Of a stretch of DNA of 40,684 nt, positions 1-7,158 are shown in pieces. The position numbers and the translations under genes are program-made. How positions within the stretch are numbered: the first letter of the stretch is position 1; every line of letters begins with the position of its first letter. The notes below the pieces were generated by a model. That model worked only from the letters and a program-made list of their open reading frames with translations. It had not been told where the DNA came from and did no database searches. The stretch is from RGIG5612 sp045627365 (lineage in GTDB: Bacteria > Bacillota > Clostridia > Lachnospirales > Lachnospiraceae): contig JAZQNN010000050.1 of the NCBI GenBank assembly GCA_045627365.1, positions 1 through 40,684 on the forward strand. The letters are read 5' to 3'.

Positions 1-378
1 CATTTTTTCGATGTTCTCGCGGATGATCTCCTCCGTGACAAAAGGCCTTACCGCGTCATGCGTCACGAAAACAGTGTCCTCATCGAGGTCATCGATGCAG
101 GCGATGGCATTCATCAGCGTCTCGCTGCGCGTCGCGCCGCCCTTCAGCACCGTGACTTTGGACTGCCGCTTGGGGAAGTATTTCGCCAGCAGCCGCTCCG
201 TGTGATTCACCCACTCTTCCGGGCACAGCACCAGGACTTGGTCTATCTTTGGGATATTGATGAATTTTTCTATCGAATGAACGATTATTGGCTTGCCGCC
301 GACTTCGATGAACTGCTTCGGGATGCCGCTCATAAGGCGCTTCCCCGCTCCGCCGGCCGCGATAACAGCATAAACCAT
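1..378 (-). CDS. IspD/TarI-family cytidylyltransferase, N-terminal part (cut by window edge)
   Basis: Nucleotidyltransferase that joins CTP to a sugar-alcohol phosphate: either ribitol 5-phosphate (TarI, teichoic acid) or methylerythritol 4-phosphate (IspD, isoprenoids). The first 126 residues are visible. They begin with AVIAAGGAGKRL, the nucleotide-binding loop, followed by PKQF and KPIIVHSIEKF, and end after THDAVRPFVTEEII. The WVNHTE stretch and THDAVRPF (IspD usually has VHDAARP) look closer to TarI than to IspD; that preference is inference. The start ATG at 378 is preceded by GGAGG five bases upstream and by a promoter. ispF lies at the far end of the window and is not adjacent, so there is no ispDF context to favour IspD. 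Confidence 0.88.
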   Translation of the reverse strand, partial: MVYAVIAAGGAGKRLMSGIPKQFIEVGGKPIIVHSIEKFINIPKIDQVLVLCPEEWVNHTERLLAKYFPKRQSKVTVLKGGATRSETLMNAIACIDDLDEDTVFVTHDAVRPFVTEEIIRENIEKM

Positions 379-383
379 CTGAA

Positions 384-436
384 CCTCCGTGTGGTGTGAT
401 AGGGTGATTATATACTAAGATGGACCATAAATACAA
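384..436 (-). promoter_or_regulatory. Promoter and RBS of the cytidylyltransferase gene
   Basis: On the minus strand, TTGTAT (431-436) and TATAAT (407-412) are separated by 18 bases, and GGAGG (384-388) lies just before the ATG. A small inverted repeat, ACAAC/GTTGT (433-437 and 442-446), overlaps the -35 and could be an operator. Confidence 0.6.
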
Positions 437-477
437 CAGAAGTTGTGACGCGGGCAGACATCCATTTTCCGTACCGG

Positions 478-758
478 ACATCCATTTTGCAAGTCACAGT
501 TTGCCAAGAATTCCTACAAAGCTGATAAAGTGAATAATTTTGGCAAACCGGTTGCCTTCATTTTCCTGCCGGTCGGCTAAAACACATGCAAAAAAGCCTC
601 CCGCAGGAGACTTTTTCGTTATTTTCTCGATTAATTCATGAGGATTTCGGGTTTTTATGGCATCCGGACAGCTCTTGATGGCACCCGGTTTGCCAAGCAG
701 GTGCCGCAAACGTTGATTTGTGGATAAGTTGGCAAACCCGCCCACCGAAAATGGATGT
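478..758. repeat. Long imperfect inverted-repeat element, MITE- or REP-like
   Basis: This stretch without a believable gene is bounded by inverted copies of ACATCCATTTT (478-488 and 748-758). Each is followed inward, after exactly 10 bases, by GTTTGCCAA (499-507 and 729-737). Further in, a 15-bp block (542-556) recurs inverted at 680-694 with one mismatch. A terminator-like hairpin sits between the arms. An extra direct copy of the terminal ACATCCATTTT block occurs just outside, at 458-468. The nested symmetry suggests a mobile or palindromic repeat; there is no transposase. Copy number elsewhere cannot be seen here. Confidence 0.65.
591..616 (-). terminator. Terminator hairpin inside the inverted-repeat element
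   Basis: The 11-base arms 591-601 and 606-616 pair with a single mismatch around a 4-base loop, with A and T runs on the two sides, so it can work in either direction. It lies downstream of the zinc-ribbon gene that ends at 778 and probably ends that transcript. Confidence 0.65.
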
Positions 759-777
759 TACGGCAAACCCGCCGCGC

Positions 778-1386
778 TTACTCCGTCGGCATATCCTTCG
801 GGTCGGCCTGCTCTACCGCAATGGCGAATCCGCCCTTGGAGAAATGTGCCTTGCACCATACGTACGGTGACTGAGGTGTGATCTCGAAAACAGGATCGTT
901 GCATTTACGGGTGGTCGTATGTGTGACGTGAAGCAGGTGGCTGCCGTACGGTACGCTTATGCGCAGGCTCTGCTTGTTGCCGAGCATTCCGTAGCCGGTG
1001 TTATTGATATACAATCCCATTCCGACTGCCATGCCGGCGAAAGCTCCCATACGATAGATCTGGATAAATCCGCCCTTGTTAAGCGGTGCGCCGCACTTCG
1101 GGCAGGTTGCGTCTGAATCTTTACCATCAAATGTCTCGCCGCATTTATCGCAGCGGTATCTTACTGCAACTTTCTCGAAGCCCTGAGCCGGTGCTGCAGG
1201 TGCCGATGCGCTGACCGGCGCTGCAGGTGCTGATGAGCTGATCGGTGCTGCTGCAGGCACTGCTTCCGGCGCAAGTGCTTTTACCGGCGCTGCTTCTGGT
1301 ACCGGGGCTGCCATTACCGACGTTCCGCAGTGTACGCAGAATCTAGCTCCCTCCGGTAACTCTTTTCCACAATTATGACAGAACAT
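778..1386 (-). CDS. Double zinc-ribbon protein with Pro/Ala linker and C-terminal beta domain
   Basis: 202-residue cytosolic protein of unknown function. An N-terminal zinc ribbon has cysteine pairs at 3/6 and 17/20 (CHNCG, CVHCG). Residues 27-67 are a Pro/Ala-rich flexible linker with short repeats. A second zinc ribbon has cysteines at 79/82 and 95/98 (CDKCG, CPKCG). The last 90 residues look like a small beta domain with GLYINNTGYG and PYGSHLLHV, loosely reminiscent of DUF2846-like lipid-surface domains; that is a guess. A strong AAGGAG site precedes the ATG. It follows the ybaK-like gene by 27 bases and probably shares its transcript. No signal peptide is visible. Confidence 0.8.
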   Translation of the reverse strand: MFCHNCGKELPEGARFCVHCGTSVMAAPVPEAAPVKALAPEAVPAAAPISSSAPAAPVSASAPAAPAQGFEKVAVRYRCDKCGETFDGKDSDATCPKCGAPLNKGGFIQIYRMGAFAGMAVGMGLYINNTGYGMLGNKQSLRISVPYGSHLLHVTHTTTRKCNDPVFEITPQSPYVWCKAHFSKGGFAIAVEQADPKDMPTE

Positions 1387-1413
1387 TTTTGCTCCTTTCT
1401 TTAGGCTCTTGCC

Positions 1414-1884
1414 TTATTCCGGCTCCTTGCACACATTGACCCAGCCGAGCGAGCCCGAATACTTCTCAAGTTCTTCAATACTGAGCTCGATCGCGCTGTT
1501 GTCGCTTCCTGCTGCCGGAAAAACTGTTTCAAATCGTTTAAGTGATTCGTCAAGATATACCTTGACGCCTTCATTTATTGCAAACGGGCACACTCCGCCG
1601 ACCGCGTGTCCGATGAGCTCTTCGACCTGCTCAAATGGGATCATCTTAGCCTTTGCGCCGAATGTTGCCTTGTATTTGCTGTTAGCTATCTTCACATCTC
1701 CCGCGGTCACGATAAGGATCGGCCCGTCATCCAAGAGAAATGACATCGTCTTGGCGATCCTGGCGCCTTCCACGCCGACTGCCTGGGCTGCTAGCTCGAC
1801 AGTTGCGCTTGAGACCTCGAATTCAAGTACGCGTCCTTCCATCCCGTATTCCGCGAAAAATTTCTTAACTTTATCTATTGCCAT
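1414..1884 (-). CDS. ybaK: YbaK/EbsC-family aminoacyl-tRNA deacylase
   Basis: 156-residue member of the YbaK/ProX family, which hydrolyses mischarged tRNAs such as Cys-tRNA(Pro) in the cytosol. Family features seen are VLEFEVSSATVELAAQAVGV near the start, RIAKTMSF and the HAVGGVCPF active-site loop. An upstream in-frame ATG at 1923 is rejected: the promoter predicts transcription starting near 1907, family members usually begin MAIxKV, and a GAGGA site sits before the ATG at 1884. It is divergent from the trigger-factor-like gene and followed by the zinc-ribbon gene. The exact tRNA substrate cannot be told. Confidence 0.88.
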   Translation of the reverse strand: MAIDKVKKFFAEYGMEGRVLEFEVSSATVELAAQAVGVEGARIAKTMSFLLDDGPILIVTAGDVKIANSKYKATFGAKAKMIPFEQVEELIGHAVGGVCPFAINEGVKVYLDESLKRFETVFPAAGSDNSAIELSIEELEKYSGSLGWVNVCKEPE

Positions 1885-1913
1885 AAATGGGGTCCTCTGC
1901 CTCTTTTTCGGGT

Positions 1914-1942
1914 ATTTTAGCATTTGCCTCTAAGATAGTAAA
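1914..1942 (-). promoter_or_regulatory. Promoter of ybaK-like gene
   Basis: TTTACT (1937-1942) and TAAAAT (1914-1919) lie on minus with 17-base spacing and an extended -10 TGC. The same TGCTAAAAT extended -10 recurs before nhaC and before the sodium symporter gene. Confidence 0.65.
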
Positions 1943-1960
1943 CAAAATCCATCACAAATG

Positions 1961-1993
1961 TGTTATAATCACGCCACTATCACTTAAGGAGAG
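1961..1993 (+). promoter_or_regulatory. Extended -10 promoter and RBS of the trigger-factor-like gene
   Basis: TGTTATAAT (1961-1969) is a consensus extended -10 without a clear -35. AAGGAGAG (1986-1993) is the ribosome binding site and fixes the ATG at 1998. Confidence 0.7.
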
Positions 1994-1997
1994 ATCA

Positions 1998-3077
1998 ATG
2001 AAAGTTACAAATACAGTACCGCAGCCGGACGGAAGGCTTAAATTCCGCGTTGAATTCACAGAATTTGGAAATAACGGACAGACAAGCTCCGGCATCATCC
2101 TGCCGGGCATGAGCGCCGCTATGATGACCCCTAGCGCATGGGGCTTCATCGGCAATTATAAAGGACTTACTGCTCCGATGAACGCTCGCGAGATCACCGA
2201 TGAGATGGTTGACCAGGAGATCCGGATGACCCTCGCTGAGAATAAGGTAATGAATGACGTTGAGCGTCCTGCAGCAGAAGGCGATGTTGTTATCATCGAC
2301 TACAAGGGAATGATCGACGGCGTTGCATTTGAAGGTGGCACAGCTACCGAGCAGAGCCTTCAGCTCGGCTCACATATGTTTATCCCGGGATTTGAAGAGC
2401 AGGTAGTCGGCATGTCGGCCGGCGAAGAGCGCGACATCCCTGTTAAGTTCCCTGAGCAGTATCACGCAGAGGTTGCAGGCAAAGACGCCGTATTCCACAT
2501 CCTCGTTCACAAAGTCTGCGAGCTCATCGATCCTGAAATCGACGATCAGTTTGCGCAGGAATTCTACTATGTTGACAGCGCAGACAAGATCAATGACGGC
2601 GCGCGCGCCAAGCTTGAACAGGCTGCCAAAGAAGAAGCCGAGACCGCTTACAGAACGATGATTCTTGGCAAGGCCCTTGATCTTATTGAAATTGAGATTC
2701 CTTCCGATATCATTGACAAACAGGTTCAGCAGATCGTTGCCAATCTTGAAGAGACCGTGACTCAGCGCGGCCTGTCCATGGAACAGTTCTTCCAGGTGAC
2801 CGGCGGAAGCTACGAACAGCTTCAGGCAGATGCCAAGGGCGAAGCCGTTAACCACCTCAAGAGCGATGTCCTGATGGCTGTAGTCGCATCAAATGAGAAC
2901 GTTTCCGTTTCCGACGAGGAGATCAACGCTCAGTACAAGCAGATGGCACAGATGTACGGAATCAGCGAAGTTCAGATCGCTCAGTACATTCCGCGTCAGC
3001 AGCTGCGCGACGACATGTTAAGAGCCAAGGCATTCAGTGTTCTGCTCTCACTGGCGCAGGTTGAAGAAGCCAAATAA
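1998..3077 (+). CDS. Trigger factor-like peptidyl-prolyl isomerase/chaperone, short N terminus
   Basis: 359-residue protein with the FKBP-type PPIase domain of trigger factor at about 93-175 (EGDVVIIDYKG, FIPGFEEQVVGM, FPEQYHAEVAGKDAVF) and the helical C-terminal chaperone domain to the end. Canonical trigger factor begins with a ribosome-binding domain of more than 100 residues carrying GFRxGKxP. Here only about 55 unrelated residues come before YKGL, and that signature is absent. It is therefore probably a paralogue that does not dock on the ribosome in the usual way, rather than the main tig; that is inference. The longer open frame back to 1887 is discarded because the SD and promoter lie inside it. 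Confidence 0.85.
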   Translation: MKVTNTVPQPDGRLKFRVEFTEFGNNGQTSSGIILPGMSAAMMTPSAWGFIGNYKGLTAPMNAREITDEMVDQEIRMTLAENKVMNDVERPAAEGDVVIIDYKGMIDGVAFEGGTATEQSLQLGSHMFIPGFEEQVVGMSAGEERDIPVKFPEQYHAEVAGKDAVFHILVHKVCELIDPEIDDQFAQEFYYVDSADKINDGARAKLEQAAKEEAETAYRTMILGKALDLIEIEIPSDIIDKQVQQIVANLEETVTQRGLSMEQFFQVTGGSYEQLQADAKGEAVNHLKSDVLMAVVASNENVSVSDEEINAQYKQMAQMYGISEVQIAQYIPRQQLRDDMLRAKAFSVLLSLAQVEEAK

Positions 3078-3101
3078 GTTTTTAGAAACTGATATAAAGA
3101 A

Positions 3102-3130
3102 ATCCCCGGGCTCATCTGAAGTCCGGGGAT
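3102..3130. terminator. Bidirectional terminator between convergent genes
   Basis: ATCCCCGG/CCGGGGAT arms (3102-3109, 3123-3130) are followed on plus by ATTTTTATTT. It serves the trigger-factor-like gene and, from the other side, the MBL-fold hydrolase gene. Confidence 0.85.
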
Positions 3131-3134
3131 ATTT

Positions 3135-4022
3135 TTATTTAAGCTGACTCTTGAATATTCTGTCTGTATTGTAAACGATCGACGTGCCTTTCCACTCTGC
3201 TCTCATCATCTTCGGATCATCGATGATCGCCTTGACTGTCTCAGGCGAACGGTCCTCAAGCGGGTTGTAAAGGTATGAGGTCGAGCCTACATCGGGATTA
3301 CCCGGAACGCCGCTCATGATGCGGTCGCAGTTCTCTACCAGAAGATTCAGGAAAGAACCGTCGATAGGCGCGCCGTTATGCGGCGGACAGATAAGGTCGA
3401 TCTTGTCGCCCCATCCTTCGATAAGTCCCAGCAGATTCTCGCGCAGATATTCTACGCAGATGCCCGGATATCTTGTGCCGGAAACGAGCATCTGTCCGCA
3501 CTCGATCTCATCTCCCGGGAACAGGAGGCCGTATTTCTGATCAAGATACAGAAGGCTTCCCGGGCTGTGGCTTCCCTTGTAAGGAAGAACTTCGATAATT
3601 CTGCCGCCAAGGTCAAATGTATCACCGGCCTTTGCGATATTTGCGGTGTAATTGCCCGGCTTGTTGCCGCCCCATCTTCCTTCTTCGAAAGACAGTTTTC
3701 TGCGGTCTAAAATCTCATTAAAAGCGTACTCCGACATGTAGATCGGAAGGTCTTCAAACATCCAGTTAGCATTGGTATGATCGTGATGACCGTGAGTATT
3801 GACAACAATGAGAGGCTTGTCGGTAACGCACTTCTCGATGTACTCGCGAAGCGGAAGCTCGGTCCATGTCGAATCGATGAGCATTGCCTTCTCTTCGCCG
3901 ACGATCACATACGGATGCGGCGCTGCGTTGTTCTCATCCCACGGATTGATGATCCATGTATCCGGCCTTATCAGTCGCTTGGTAAACTGTTTATCTACAG
4001 GTAATTTGGTTACGTCAAACAT
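3135..4022 (-). CDS. MBL-fold metallo-hydrolase
   Basis: 295-residue metallo-beta-lactamase-fold hydrolase. The metal-binding motif THGHHDH covers residues 76-82 (H77, H79, D81, H82). The further ligands are H152 in GSHSPGS and D171 in FPGDEI, with a late histidine in CPPHN. The complete set suggests an active dinuclear zinc or iron enzyme. There is no signal peptide, so it is cytosolic. The substrate is unknown; the family includes glyoxalases, lactonases and phosphodiesterases. AAAGGCGG precedes the ATG. It is expressed from its own consensus promoter and shares a terminator with the convergent trigger-factor-like gene. Confidence 0.85.
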   Translation of the reverse strand: MFDVTKLPVDKQFTKRLIRPDTWIINPWDENNAAPHPYVIVGEEKAMLIDSTWTELPLREYIEKCVTDKPLIVVNTHGHHDHTNANWMFEDLPIYMSEYAFNEILDRRKLSFEEGRWGGNKPGNYTANIAKAGDTFDLGGRIIEVLPYKGSHSPGSLLYLDQKYGLLFPGDEIECGQMLVSGTRYPGICVEYLRENLLGLIEGWGDKIDLICPPHNGAPIDGSFLNLLVENCDRIMSGVPGNPDVGSTSYLYNPLEDRSPETVKAIIDDPKMMRAEWKGTSIVYNTDRIFKSQLK

Positions 4023-4048
4023 TGTTATACCGCCTTTCGTTTTTCTTG

Positions 4049-4076
4049 ATTATACCATGCCGCAATCGCAGGTCAA
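4049..4076 (-). promoter_or_regulatory. Promoter of the MBL-fold hydrolase
   Basis: TTGACC (4071-4076), a 16-base spacer and TATAAT (4049-4054) with an extended TGG, all on minus. Confidence 0.8.
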
Positions 4077-4135
4077 TTTTTTTTCAGCCACCTGCATCCT
4101 TCGTCTTTTTTATGCTCCTTTAACAATACGGGAAA

Positions 4136-4287
4136 GCACGTGCATTTATTTTTTCATTTGGAGCTGACAGCCGGGCAGACCATCGGCTACCCGGTCCGAG
4201 TAAGACCGTAGCGAAACATCCTGTGAATGTTTCGCGCAGGGCTTGCGAAGGGCGTCAGCGGAATGTGGAAAAATAAATGTTTCGTGC
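4136..4287. repeat. Palindromic multi-hairpin element
   Basis: The 347-base gap between the MBL hydrolase and nhaC holds an imperfect long inverted repeat. GCACG..CATTTATTTTT..GCTGAC (4136-4168) pairs with the inverted 4254-4287. Inside are a CCGGG/CCCGG hairpin (4171-4194) and a perfect 9-bp stem GCGAAACAT/ATGTTTCGC (4211-4219, 4227-4235). The right arm can instead pair with 4308-4316, giving two exclusive folds. It may be a dispersed palindromic repeat or a small structured RNA; expression is unknown. Confidence 0.6.
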
Positions 4288-4317
4288 TTTTGCGGTTTCG
4301 TTAATCGAGCACGAAAA

Positions 4318-4342
4318 AGCGCTCCCTAACACAGGGAGCGCT
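4318..4342 (-). terminator. Terminator of nhaC
   Basis: Perfect 10-bp stem AGCGCTCCCT/AGGGAGCGCT with a 5-base loop, followed on minus by a T run. Confidence 0.9.
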
Positions 4343-4369
4343 AAAATAAGCAAAAAAGCTTCGTTCCGT

Positions 4370-5770
4370 TTACGCCACGCAGAAACCGATCACCAGATAA
4401 GCGACGGCCGAAATGGCTGCGGTAACAAGCGCGTACGGCAGCTGCGTCTTGACATGGTCGACATGGTCGCATGCAGCACCCATCGAGCTCATGATGGTGG
4501 TATCCGAAAGCGGTGAGCAGTGATCGCCGAATACACCGCCGCCGGCAACTGCTGCGAAGCATGCTACAACAAGCGTATTGATCTCGCCGCCGGTCGCATT
4601 GAATGCAAGAGGAAGTGCCAGAGGAAGGCAGATAGCGTAGGTGCCCCAGCTTGTGCCGGTTGCAAATGAAATGATCGCGGCAACTATGAAGATCACGAGC
4701 GGCAAAAGCTGCGGGGTAAGGAAGCCCTGAGTGCAGTTGATGATGAAGTTTGCCGTTCCCATCTTATCTCCGAATGCCTTAAGAACGTATGCAAGCGCGA
4801 GGATCAGGAGGGCCGGAACGATGCCCTTGATGCCGTCAATGAATGTCTCGCCGAGTTCTTTGAGCTTCATTCCCTGGCACAGGAAGCTGATCGACATCAG
4901 TGCTACAACTGCGCATGCTGATTCAACTATCATTACTTCGCCGAGAACGAATAATGTGATCAGGCAGAAAGCAACAAGCAGCAAGATCGGGCCGATGAAA
5001 TTGATCCAGATACGAGTCTTGAGTGACTCGCTCTTTTGCATATTGGCAAGCTCCGGGCTGATCAGCGGCTCTGCTCCGTCGCGGTCGAGCTTGCCCTCTT
5101 CAAGTGCTCTCTTCTCAGCCTTTTTCATCGGGCCGAAATCCTTCAGCAGGCCGATTGCAAGGAAAAGTACCATCAGGATCGTAAGCAGTGAATAGAAGTT
5201 AAGCGGAATTGCCATCAGAGCAAGCTTCTGGCCTTCTGCCTGTGAAGAGATCGCGCCGATTCCGACTGCCAAAGATGCCAGGTACGGTGTCCAGCTTGTG
5301 TACGGCAGCGTTACGCCGACACAGGCTGCAGTGGCGTCTGCAACATAGGCGAGCTTCTCATGGCTGATCTTTGAACGGTCAGAAAGTGAACGCATCGTTG
5401 TTCCTACGAAAAGCGGGCTCAGTGAATCTGCAAAACACAGTATTCCAAGGAACCATGACATAAATCCGACACCCTTGCGGGAAAGGTTTTTCTTATTCAT
5501 CACGTCTGTAAAGCCCTCGATCGCACCGCTCTTCTTGAAGTATGCGACCATAATTCCGAACGGAAGAACGCACATTGCAGCCCAGACAAAGTCCATATTG
5601 CCGAGCGCCGAATAAACCGTATCGGTGAAGCCGAAGAGTCCGCCTCCTGAAAGGAAAGCTCCCGCTACGCACGCGATAAGCAGTGAGAAAACCGTATTCT
5701 TTGTCACGAACGCGAGTACTATTGCCAGCGCAACCGGTATCAAAGATATCCAGCCCATTGTTTCAAGCAT
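4370..5770 (-). CDS. nhaC: NhaC-family Na+/H+ antiporter
   Basis: 466-residue polytopic membrane protein with roughly ten to twelve hydrophobic segments and full family length. Family signatures are GTSWGTYAICLPLALPLAF and FGDHCSPLSDTTIMSS near the C terminus, followed by CDHVDHVKTQLPYAL. The family exchanges Na+ for H+, and some members (MleN) exchange malate and lactate, so the substrate is not certain. A strong TAGGAGG site precedes the ATG. It appears monocistronic, with its own terminator. Its promoter overlaps the terminator hairpin of the upstream phosphoesterase gene. Confidence 0.9.
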   Translation of the reverse strand: MLETMGWISLIPVALAIVLAFVTKNTVFSLLIACVAGAFLSGGGLFGFTDTVYSALGNMDFVWAAMCVLPFGIMVAYFKKSGAIEGFTDVMNKKNLSRKGVGFMSWFLGILCFADSLSPLFVGTTMRSLSDRSKISHEKLAYVADATAACVGVTLPYTSWTPYLASLAVGIGAISSQAEGQKLALMAIPLNFYSLLTILMVLFLAIGLLKDFGPMKKAEKRALEEGKLDRDGAEPLISPELANMQKSESLKTRIWINFIGPILLLVAFCLITLFVLGEVMIVESACAVVALMSISFLCQGMKLKELGETFIDGIKGIVPALLILALAYVLKAFGDKMGTANFIINCTQGFLTPQLLPLVIFIVAAIISFATGTSWGTYAICLPLALPLAFNATGGEINTLVVACFAAVAGGGVFGDHCSPLSDTTIMSSMGAACDHVDHVKTQLPYALVTAAISAVAYLVIGFCVA

Positions 5771-5785
5771 AATTTGCCTCCTAAA

Positions 5786-5815
5786 AAAATACTCTCAGAA
5801 ATTTGAGAGTATTTT
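5786..5815 (-). terminator. Terminator of the phosphoesterase operon, immediately before the nhaC RBS
   Basis: Perfect 11-bp stem AAAATACTCTC/GAGAGTATTTT (5786-5796, 5805-5815). On minus it continues directly into a T run that abuts the AGGAGG of nhaC. Confidence 0.85.
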
Positions 5816-5819
5816 AGCA
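5811..5819 (-). promoter_or_regulatory. Extended -10 of nhaC embedded in the terminator hairpin
   Basis: TGCTAAAAT on minus; the upstream -35 region is only AT-rich. Predicted transcription starts near 5804, in the hairpin loop, so the nhaC mRNA would not re-form the terminator. Confidence 0.5.
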
Positions 5820-5859
5820 CACTGATAAATTAAAAAATATATTTTTTGTAAACAAAAAG

Positions 5860-6324
5860 CTATGAATTATAGGTTCTTATGTCTATTTTGCCGTTTTCTG
5901 ACGTAATTACGCCGTATGTTGACCTGAATCCTGCTCCGATCGTGCCCGGGTTCAGTATCCAGAGCCCGTTGTCGTTGTCGACCAGCGGCTCATGCGTGTG
6001 CCCGAAAAGCAGCACGTCGGCCGTGGCCTCTCTGGCCGCATACACCGCGCTGAGTATCGTTGATTTCACGCCTCTTGTATGCCCGTGCATCATCAGGATG
6101 CGGACGCCGCCAAGCTCGATCAGTTTCTCCGCCTCCATCTCCGGCGCATAATCACAATTACCGGGCACTCCGATAAGCGGAATGCCCGGGTAAAGCTGCG
6201 ATAACTTATCCGCATCTCTAACGCAATCGCCCAGATGCAGGATGTAATTCGGTTTTATTGCTTCGACCGCGCGTTCCATTGATGAAATGTAGCCGTGCGA
6301 ATCAGAAAGCACGAGGATCTTCAT
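5860..6324 (-). CDS. YfcE/MJ0936-type metallophosphoesterase
   Basis: 154-residue cytosolic phosphodiesterase of the calcineurin-like fold. The metal ligand motifs occur in order: DSHG (8-11), LGDC, GNCD, MHGHT and FGHTHEP, followed by NPGT. Length and motifs fit the compact YfcE/MJ0936 group, which cleaves phosphodiester model substrates with Mn2+. The physiological substrate is unknown. The start lies two bases after the stop of the upstream zinc-ribbon coiled-coil gene, so the two are probably translationally coupled. Confidence 0.88.
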   Translation of the reverse strand: MKILVLSDSHGYISSMERAVEAIKPNYILHLGDCVRDADKLSQLYPGIPLIGVPGNCDYAPEMEAEKLIELGGVRILMMHGHTRGVKSTILSAVYAAREATADVLLFGHTHEPLVDNDNGLWILNPGTIGAGFRSTYGVITSENGKIDIRTYNS

Positions 6325-6326
6325 AA

Positions 6327-7004
6327 TTATTTCAGCTTAGCTCCGCAATAAACACAGAATTTCATTGCATCGGTGATCGGCTTGCCGCAGCTCGGGCACA
6401 AAGCCGGTGCTGCAGGAGCTTCGGCAGCGGCTTCTGCAACAACTTCTGCTGCTTCTTCTTTAACTTCCTCTTTGACATCTTCAACTACCTCGGCTACAGG
6501 CTCAGCTGCTGCCACTACTGCAGCCTCTACAGCCTCCGGAGCTGCCTCGATCACCTCGGCTGCTTCTTCTTTGACTTCTTCTACAGCCTCAGCTGCTTTC
6601 TTTTCAAGCTCAGCTGCCTTAGACTCAAGCTCAGCGCCCAGTTCTTCGACCTTAGCTGCAAGTTCAGCCTTCTCTGCTTCGAGTGCCTCAAGCTTTCCTG
6701 CAAGCTCAGCCTTCTCTGCCTCAAGTGCTTCAAGCTTGCCGGCAAGCTCAGCGCCTTCCTTCTTGCTTTCTTCAAGCTTAGCCTCGGCAGCTTTCTCCTT
6801 GGCTTCGAATTTACCAACAAGTGCAGCAAATGCTGCCTTGATTCCATCGATGTCTGTACATAAATCCTCTGCAGCGCATTCGCATGCAGGTGCGTTTACA
6901 ACCGGTGCGGCCTTAGGTGCCTCGTCCGGCTGCGGCTGTCCGCAAAATCTGCAGAACTTGGCAGTATCATTGATTTCTTTTCCACAATTAACACAATTCT
7001 TCAT
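6327..7004 (-). CDS. Coiled-coil protein with a zinc ribbon at each end
   Basis: 225-residue protein of unknown function. Zinc ribbons cap both ends: cysteines 4/7 and 18/21 at the N terminus, 203/206 and 217/220 at the C terminus. Between them residues 55-200 are Ala/Glu/Lys-rich with heptad periodicity, first a repeated ELAGKLEALEAEKA unit and then an acidic AAEVVE-type tail. It probably forms a long coiled-coil rod with a ribbon at each tip; that is inference. GGAGG precedes the ATG, and a 17-spaced promoter lies upstream. It is co-transcribed with the phosphoesterase. The other zinc-ribbon protein, ending at 778, has a similar N-terminal ribbon but a different body. Confidence 0.8.
   Translation of the reverse strand: MKNCVNCGKEINDTAKFCRFCGQPQPDEAPKAAPVVNAPACECAAEDLCTDIDGIKAAFAALVGKFEAKEKAAEAKLEESKKEGAELAGKLEALEAEKAELAGKLEALEAEKAELAAKVEELGAELESKAAELEKKAAEAVEEVKEEAAEVIEAAPEAVEAAVVAAAEPVAEVVEDVKEEVKEEAAEVVAEAAAEAPAAPALCPSCGKPITDAMKFCVYCGAKLK
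6658..6755. repeat. 42-bp tandem repeats inside the coiled-coil gene
   Basis: Units 6658-6699 and 6700-6741 are nearly identical 42-bp blocks, followed by a partial third. Each encodes 14 residues (two heptads), so gain or loss of a unit keeps both frame and heptad phase. Confidence 0.75.
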
Positions 7005-7071
7005 AATGGTACCTCCGTATATTAATATTTGAAAGATCTCTCAGTGCGGGATCACAATCATCTTATGTAAT

Positions 7072-7100
7072 AGTATATAGGTTATCGGTTCGGTTCACAA
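7072..7100 (-). promoter_or_regulatory. Promoter of the zinc-ribbon/phosphoesterase operon
   Basis: TTGTGA (7095-7100), 17 bases, TATACT (7072-7077). The -35 overlaps one arm of the inverted repeat TTCACAA/TTGTGAA (7094-7100, 7120-7126), a possible operator. Confidence 0.6.
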
Positions 7101-7128
7101 CTTTATATTTGTTATTTTTTTGTGAATA

Positions 7129-7152
7129 GCGCCGGCTTTGACCGGCCGGCGC
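7129..7152 (-). terminator. GC-rich hairpin after the ABC permease, weak terminator
   Basis: Perfect 8-bp stem GCGCCGGC/GCCGGCGC just after the permease stop. On minus it is not followed by a T run, so termination there is uncertain. Confidence 0.5.
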
Positions 7153-7158
7153 ATAATA

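Noticed and set aside
89..481. 130-residue open frame on minus
   Set aside because: Out-of-frame shadow of the cytidylyltransferase, which is read in another frame with a clear motif series and SD.
494..745. 83-residue open frame on minus
   Set aside because: It lies wholly inside the inverted-repeat element, and part of it is encoded by a terminator hairpin (KKSPAGGFFA). There is no SD and no domain.
1195..1320. Pro/Ala-coding repeats in the zinc-ribbon gene as a mobile or CRISPR-like array
   Set aside because: They are short, irregular coding repeats of a flexible linker with no spacers.
7094..7126. TTCACAA/TTGTGAA as a terminator
   Set aside because: The arms are too short and widely spaced for a terminator; it is kept only as a possible operator overlapping the -35.
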